64,000 bases of DNA from Candidatus Burkholderia humilis (GTDB lineage Bacteria; Pseudomonadota; Gammaproteobacteria; Burkholderiales; Burkholderiaceae): the NCBI GenBank assembly GCA_001184405.1, contig LFMX01000001.1:1-64000 (forward strand), given 5' to 3'. Within the stretch, counting starts at the first letter, position 1. Every line of letters begins with the position of its first letter. The notes below the pieces were generated by a model that did no database searches, had not been told where the DNA came from, and was given only the letters and a program-made list of their open reading frames with translations. Both the position numbers and the translations under genes were made by a program. Below, in pieces: positions 59,155 to 64,000 of the stretch.

Positions 59155-59787
59155 GAGGCGCGCGCAGATAGTCGATCGCGACGTACACCGCGAAAAGCGG
59201 CGCGCCGATCGCGGCGGCGAACAGAAACGGCGTCATGCCGTTGAGCACGGTCACGACCGGCGCAGATACAGCACGTCTTCCGTTTCGAAACCGGCCATCG
59301 ACGCCTGCTTGGTGCCGGACTTGCCGACCATCGACTCGATACGCATGCGCAGGAAGAAAATCAGCGCAACCGCAATGCCCGCGATACCGTCGAGCCACTG
59401 CGCTGGCACCGGCAGCGCCGGATGATGCACGCCGACATAAAACCCGATACCGAGGAACAGCAGCACGGTGACGAGCGTATCGCACGCGAGGTCATAAAAG
59501 TGACCGATCTTGCTCGATTGCCCGCTGATGCGCGCGAGCTCGCCATCGGTGTGATCGACGAAATTCGACAGCGCAATCAGCAGCGCGCCGAGCGAGCACA
59601 ACCAGAATTGGCCAAACAATAAATAATACGCGCCCGCCAATCCGATGGCGAGGCGCAGAGTCGTCAGATGATTCGGCGTGACGGGCGTACCGAGAAGCGG
59701 TGTGACGAGGCGGCGGGCAAGCCGCGCGTCCCACCATGTGGCGGGCTGCGGAACGGCTTTGGGATTGGGCGGACACGATTTTGTCAC
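59155..59787 (-). pseudogene. CDP-alcohol phosphatidyltransferase, frameshifted near C-terminus
   Basis: ATG 59787 gives an integral membrane enzyme with the full family signature SNFVDHTDGELARISGQSSK followed by IGHFYDLACD (D-x2-D-G-x2-A-R-x8-G-x3-D-x3-D). Several transmembrane helices (ALLGTPVTPNHL..., DTLVTVLLFLGIGFYVGVHH, IAVALIFFLRMRIESMVGKS). Near 59260 the frame changes after FETEDVLYL; the continuing helix VVTVLNGMTPFLFAAAIGAP and AVYVAIDYLRA is in the neighbouring frame. The end coordinate is approximate. It would transfer an activated alcohol head group, here probably CMP-aminoethylphosphonate, to a lipid acceptor. First gene of the phosphonate operon. Confidence 0.88.
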
Positions 59788-59966
59788 GACCGCGAATATA
59801 GCTCGGTTCCGTCAAGGCTGCATATATTGCGGATTACTCCGATTCGCTAGAAATCCTGTTGTTTCAAGCCCGGCAGCGAATCGCAAAAGCCATTCGAAAC
59901 ACACGTGCAATCGAAAAGCTAAAATCGGCGGAAATTATTTCCGATGACTTTCGCTTCTCTCGTTGC

Positions 59967-60696
59967 TCACTCCGCTTTGCTTGCAGCTGGCACGACGCGC
60001 TCGTTGCCGTTCACCGATGCGGCTTGCTCGTTCGTCATCGCGCCGTTTTTATCGACCGGAATCGTGACCGTGCGCACCGTGCCGTTGCCGAGCGGAAAGT
60101 CCGCGAGCGCGCTGTGGGCGAGATATGGCATCGCGCCGTACAGCGAGGCATCGCCGGTGGAATTCACGGCGGTGACTTTATAGATTTCGCGTCCGTTCGA
60201 TTTGTCCGTCATGCGAATTTGCAGCGCGTGAATGTAGACCGGATAGCTTTGATCGACATAGCCCGTCGGTCCCCACGGACCATAGCCGCCCCCACGGGCC
60301 CCAGAACGGACGGCCCCACGGACCGTACATCGGCCAGGGATCGTAATAGACAGGCCGGTGCACGGTCATCAGATCGCCGCGCCCGGAATACGCGAGCGCC
60401 ACCGTGTAATGCGCGCTCGCGGCCGGCATCTGTTTGAAGTTGTATTTCCACAGTTCGCTTGCGACGAGCGTCTCGTACGTCGTCTGTTCGATGCTGTTCT
60501 GCTGCTCGCCGCGCCGCTCGAACGCGTACGTGCGCGTAGCGTCGCTGCCGCCGGTCCAGTCGGAGAAGGCGGTGACTTGCGTTTGCACGTAAGTCGTGCA
60601 GCCGGCGAGCCACAGTGTGCCGATGGCCCGCGCCGCGCGTACAAGCGTGGCCCAGCGGCGGCGTGGCTGAGCGGCGGTATCGATTGCGGAATTCAT
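59967..60696 (-). pseudogene. DUF4136 lipoprotein, frameshifted
   Basis: ATG 60696 opens MNSAIDTAAQPRRRWATLVR and a lipoprotein signal with TLWLAGCTTYVQTQV (lipobox LAGC). The DUF4136 domain follows: TAFSDWTGGSDATRTYAFER, QNSIEQTTYETLVASELWKY, AHYTVALAYSG and a Pro/Trp/Tyr-rich YDPWPMYGPWGRPFWGPWG. One frame change near 60290 separates this from VYIHALQIRMTDKSNGREIY, the usual C-terminal strand, and the end at 59967. Outer-membrane-associated lipoproteins of unknown function. The indel lies in a GGGC/CCCC-rich repeat, so a sequencing error is possible. Confidence 0.82.
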
Positions 60697-60941
60697 GGTC
60701 TGCCTCACTTCGTTCGAGTCACCCAGTTCAATTATAGATAGCGCCATCGCACTATGCACAGCGTGCGCGACGGCGTCCGGTTATGTGGGTCCACACCGCT
60801 CTTTAGTCACTTTTAGCCGCCCGATTCACGATCCCTGGACGGCTTGTACAATGGTTCGTACCAGGCGCGCAGGCAAAATCGTGCGTTGAACTTCTCTTCT
60901 CGCGATACCGCGCCGCTCAAACCAAACATGAAGATCTTGCC

Positions 60942-63656
60942 ATGTCCAATACCACCGCATCCGCTTTGATTCGCCGCGAGGACTACACGCCGCCCGCGTT
61001 TGTGATCGAATCCGTCGCGCTCGAGTTCGATCTCGTGCCCGCGCGCACGGTCGTGAAGAACACGATGCGCCTTTCCCGCAATCCCAATGCGAAAGGCGAT
61101 GCATCGCGGCTCGACTTGATGGGCGAGCAACTGGAATTTGTGAGCGCGTCGATCGACGGCGTGCCGTGCACGGATGTCCGCACGAGTGATAACGGCTTGT
61201 CGATCGGCAATATTCCGCAAGGCGCGTTCGAGCTCGTCATCGAAAATATCTGCAATCCTGCCGAGAACACGACGCTCTCCGGGCTGTATGTGTCGAGCGG
61301 CAACTTCTTTACGCAGTGCGAGGCGGAAGGCTTTCGCCGCATCACGTTTTTTCTCGATCGGCCGGATGTCATGTCCACTTACGTCGTGACGCTGCGCGCG
61401 GACAAGACGGCGTATCCAGTGCTTCTATCCAACGGCAATCTGATCGAAGAAGGCGATTTGCCCGATGGGCGCCACTTCGCCAAATGGGAAGACCCGTTCA
61501 AGAAGCCGAGTTATCTGTTCGCGCTGGTCGCGGGCAAGCTGGTTTGCATCGAAGAAAAGATCAAGTCGGGTTCGGGCAAGGAAAAGCTGCTGCAAGTGTG
61601 GGTCGAGCCGCACGATCTCGACAAAACCCGTCACGCGATGGACTCGCTCATTCACTCCATTCGCTGGGACGAAAAGCGTTTCGGGCTGGAGCTGGATCTG
61701 GACCGCTTCATAATCGTGGCGGTGAGCGACTTCAACATGGGCGCGATGGAGAACAAGGGCCTCAATATTTTCAACACAAAGTATGTGCTGGCCAATCCGG
61801 AGACGGCGACGGACATCGACTTCTCGAATATCGAAGCCGTGGTCGGTCACGAATATTTCCATAACTGGACCGGCAACCGCGTGACGTGCCGCGACTGGTT
61901 CCAGTTGAGCCTGAAGGAAGGCCTGACCGTGTTCCGCGATCAGGAATTTTCCGCCGATATGGCCGCCGGCGATGTCGAAGGCGCAGCGAGTGCGGCCGCG
62001 CGCGCGACCAAGCGCATCGAAGATGTGCGCATTTTGCGTCAGATGCAGTTCGCCGAGGACGCCGGTCCAATGGCGCATCCGGTGCGCCCGGAAAGCTACG
62101 TCGAGATCAACAACTTCTACACAATGACCGTCTACGAGAAAGGCTCGGAAGTCGTGCGGATGTATCAGACGTTGTTCGGCCGCGACAGCTTCCGGCGCGG
62201 CATGGACCTCTACTTTCAGCGCCACGACGGCCAGGCCGTGACCTGCGACGACTTCCGCAGCGCGCTCGCCGACGCCAACAACCGCGATCTTGCGCAATTC
62301 GAACGCTGGTACAGCCAGGCGGGCACGCCGCGCGTGTCCGTGCGCGCGCAATACGACGCCGCGAACAAGCGCTACACGCTGACGCTCACGCAAGGTTACG
62401 GCGATGCATCCGAAGCCGCGCGCGAAACGCAGAAAGGCCCGCTGCTGATTCCGTTCTCGGTCGGTCTGATCGGCGCGAACGGCGCGGATTTGCCGCTGCG
62501 TCTCGAAGGCGAAAAGGAACCGAACGGCACGACGCGCGTACTCGAATTCACCGAGCGCGAGCAATCCTTCACCTTCGTCGATGTCAACGAGGCGCCGCTG
62601 CCGTCGCTATTGCGCAATTTCTCGGCGCCGGTGATCGTCGAATTCGACTACACGAAGGAGCAGCTCGCGTTTCTGCTCGTGCACGACAGCGATCTGTTCA
62701 ACCGCTGGGAAGCCGGCCAGCGGCTTGCCACGCGCGAATTGCTGGCGCTGGCGCAACGCGCATCGAAGGGCGAGGCGCTGTCCATCGCCGATGACGTGAT
62801 CGATGCCTTCGCCCGCGTCCTCGACGACAACACGCTCACGCCCGCCTTCCGCGAACTCGCGCTGATGCTGCCGTCGGAGAGTTATCTCGCCGAACAGATG
62901 TTCATGTCCGATCCGGCGGCCGTCCACGCCGCGCGCGTGTTCCTGAGCCGCCAGCTGGCGTCGCGTCTGAAGGACAAGTGGCTCGCGCTGTATGAGGCGA
63001 ACCGCACGCCGGGCGAATATCGTCCGACGCCGGAAGATGCGGGCAAGCGCGGCCTGAAGAATCTCGCCCTCGCCTATCTCGCGCAACTCGACGATCCGAA
63101 CGACGCCGTGAAGCTCGCGCAGGCGCAATACGATGCCGCGAACAACATGACGGACCGCTACGCGGCATTGTCGGCGCTGCTGCTGGCGAGCGCGACGCGA
63201 GGCGCCGATCCCACCGTCGCCGATGCCGCGCTCGACGATTTCTATCGCCGGTTCGAGAAGGAAGCGCTCGTCATCGACAAATGGTTCGCACTGCAGGCGA
63301 CGCAGCGTGGCGGGCCGGATCGAAACGTCATCGAGATCGTGCGCAAGCTGATGCAGCATCAGGCGTTCACGCTGAAGAATCCGAACCGCGCGCGCTCGCT
63401 GATTTTCAGCTTCTGCAGCGGCAATCCGGCGCAATTCCACGCGCCGGACGGTTCCGGCTATGCGTTCTGGGCGGAACAGGTGATCGCGCTCGATGCGCTC
63501 AATCCGCAAGTCGCCGCCCGCCTCGCGCGCGGTCTGGAGTTGTGGCGCCGCTTCACGCCGCAATTGCGCGAGAAAATGCATGCGGCGCTGAGCGAAGTGG
63601 CGTCGAAGGCGAAGTCGCGTGACGTACGTGAAGTCGTCGATAAGGCGCTTGCGTAA
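60942..63656 (+). CDS. pepN: Aminopeptidase N (M1 family)
   Basis: Intact 904-residue zinc aminopeptidase removing N-terminal residues from peptides in the cytoplasm. [20 protein letters not shown] (GAMEN exopeptidase motif near residue 265), [20 protein letters not shown] (HExxH near residue 302) and [17 protein letters not shown] (third zinc ligand Glu, 18 residues on). Then the helical C-terminal domain with the conserved [20 protein letters not shown] strand. Length agrees with E. coli-type PepN (about 870-900). ATG 60942 follows AAGATCTTGCC; intact and well conserved, unlike many neighbours. Confidence 0.97.
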   Translation: MSNTTASALIRREDYTPPAFVIESVALEFDLVPARTVVKNTMRLSRNPNAKGDASRLDLMGEQLEFVSASIDGVPCTDVRTSDNGLSIGNIPQGAFELVIENICNPAENTTLSGLYVSSGNFFTQCEAEGFRRITFFLDRPDVMSTYVVTLRADKTAYPVLLSNGNLIEEGDLPDGRHFAKWEDPFKKPSYLFALVAGKLVCIEEKIKSGSGKEKLLQVWVEPHDLDKTRHAMDSLIHSIRWDEKRFGLELDLDRFIIVAVSDFNMGAMENKGLNIFNTKYVLANPETATDIDFSNIEAVVGHEYFHNWTGNRVTCRDWFQLSLKEGLTVFRDQEFSADMAAGDVEGAASAAARATKRIEDVRILRQMQFAEDAGPMAHPVRPESYVEINNFYTMTVYEKGSEVVRMYQTLFGRDSFRRGMDLYFQRHDGQAVTCDDFRSALADANNRDLAQFERWYSQAGTPRVSVRAQYDAANKRYTLTLTQGYGDASEAARETQKGPLLIPFSVGLIGANGADLPLRLEGEKEPNGTTRVLEFTEREQSFTFVDVNEAPLPSLLRNFSAPVIVEFDYTKEQLAFLLVHDSDLFNRWEAGQRLATRELLALAQRASKGEALSIADDVIDAFARVLDDNTLTPAFRELALMLPSESYLAEQMFMSDPAAVHAARVFLSRQLASRLKDKWLALYEANRTPGEYRPTPEDAGKRGLKNLALAYLAQLDDPNDAVKLAQAQYDAANNMTDRYAALSALLLASATRGADPTVADAALDDFYRRFEKEALVIDKWFALQATQRGGPDRNVIEIVRKLMQHQAFTLKNPNRARSLIFSFCSGNPAQFHAPDGSGYAFWAEQVIALDALNPQVAARLARGLELWRRFTPQLREKMHAALSEVASKAKSRDVREVVDKALA

Positions 63657-63689
63657 GCTGCTGTTTCGTCACATTTATTCGCTGTTTAG

Positions 63690-63729
63690 CGGCCGCCGTG
63701 CGAACCGGTCGTACGGCGGCCGTTCTTTG
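63690..63729 (+). terminator. Probable terminator after pepN
   Basis: CGGCCGCCGTGCGAACCGGTCGTACGGCGGCCGTTCTTTG: 10-bp stem CGGCCGCCGT / ACGGCGGCCG and a T-rich end. Confidence 0.75.
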
Positions 63730-63811
63730 TTATGGCGGACGTTATCATATTGGGACGGCAGATCGAGCGGTTAGAATCGCAAATATTCGTCTAACGCACA
63801 CGGAGTCCCGC

Positions 63812-64000
63812 ATGTCCACCATCTCCAGCCGCACTACGCTCACCAAGTATCTGATCGAGCAACAGCGCGAGCATCAAAACCTTCCCGCCGATCTGCGTCT
63901 TTTGCTCGAAGTCATCGCACGAGCGTGCAAACAGATCAGTTTCCATGTGAGCAAGGGCACGTTGGGCGAAGCGCTCGGCTCCGCCAGCAGCGAAAACGTT
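63812..64000 (+). CDS. fbp: Fructose-1,6-bisphosphatase class I (partial)
   Basis: ATG 63812 after ACGGAGTCCCGC opens [20 protein letters not shown] and [39 protein letters not shown], the N-terminal AMP-site helix region of class I FBPase. The remainder lies beyond the window. FBPase hydrolyses fructose-1,6-bisphosphate in gluconeogenesis. pepN-fbp adjacency is usual in Burkholderiaceae. No lesion in the visible 63 codons. Confidence 0.92.
   Translation, partial: MSTISSRTTLTKYLIEQQREHQNLPADLRLLLEVIARACKQISFHVSKGTLGEALGSASSENV

Overview
The window is mostly GC-rich Burkholderiales DNA. Gene content and protein sequences (phosphonate operon, pepN-fbp, purine salvage block, trmB-uppP, UbiD, YggT) resemble Caballeronia/Paraburkholderia. 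About 3 kb (4839-7797) is AT-rich and eukaryotic-looking: a decayed plant Ty3/Gypsy-type retrotransposon with a gag gene. An unusually large share of the bacterial genes is broken by small frameshifts, short tandem duplications and in-frame stop codons, and insertion-sequence debris is dense. This fits the genome of a plant-associated Burkholderiaceae symbiont undergoing genome erosion (a leaf-nodule type symbiont is my inference), assembled together with host-plant DNA. Part of the frameshift load could still be sequencing error, but nonsense substitutions and multi-base duplications cannot all be homopolymer errors.

Layout. 1-1620: IS66 remnant and a decapitated large serine recombinase. 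1730-3255: TonB/ExbB/ExbD energy-transduction locus, with tonB and exbB dead and exbD intact. 3345-4552: small secreted peptide and a LysR regulator. 4720-9371: 119-bp repeat, plant retrotransposon, IS5-like tail, IS110. 9795-14931: accessory region with a broken coiled-coil/SH3 gene, an unassigned two-gene operon (11200-13043), small membrane ORF, and a group IIC intron 5' fragment. 15035-17961: response regulator, LysE-type exporter and hydroxyisobutyrate-dehydrogenase-like gene, all frameshifted, then a truncated Mut7-C gene. 17962-21615: a repeat element with 15-bp tandem units, truncated ParB and DUF932 genes, and a complete but broken IS66. 21699-24866: a block of unrecognised genes. 25081-25324: an internally deleted group IIC intron. 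25428-27087: CsbD, a DUF3268-like zinc-finger gene and a hypothetical. 27088-28836: gene-poor stretch with four near-identical palindromes. 28837-32690: low-GC operon (truncated unknown gene, 56-aa peptide with a Gly-Trp-Gly-Cys-X-X-Cys end, SDR reductase, MATE exporter, truncated CapA-like gene) bounded by a group IIC intron fragment and the 119-bp repeat.

From 33181 onward the DNA looks like core chromosome: ubiD, asparaginase, LysE exporter, yggT, tRNA-Gly, trmB, uppP, hemN, amidase, dsbB, then a purine-catabolism block (xdhC, adenosine/adenine deaminase, NCS2 permease, guanine deaminase) from which xdhA and xdhB appear to be missing. 52742-59787 is a minus-strand 2-aminoethylphosphonate operon (CDP-alcohol phosphotransferase, 2OG oxygenase, LPG-synthase/HpnL-like membrane protein, nucleotidyltransferase, PEP mutase fused to a nucleotidyltransferase, phosphonopyruvate decarboxylase, AEP transaminase) that together would make and attach phosphonate head groups to lipid. 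It is now non-functional as read because pepM, phnW and the phosphotransferase are broken. The window closes with intact pepN and the start of fbp.
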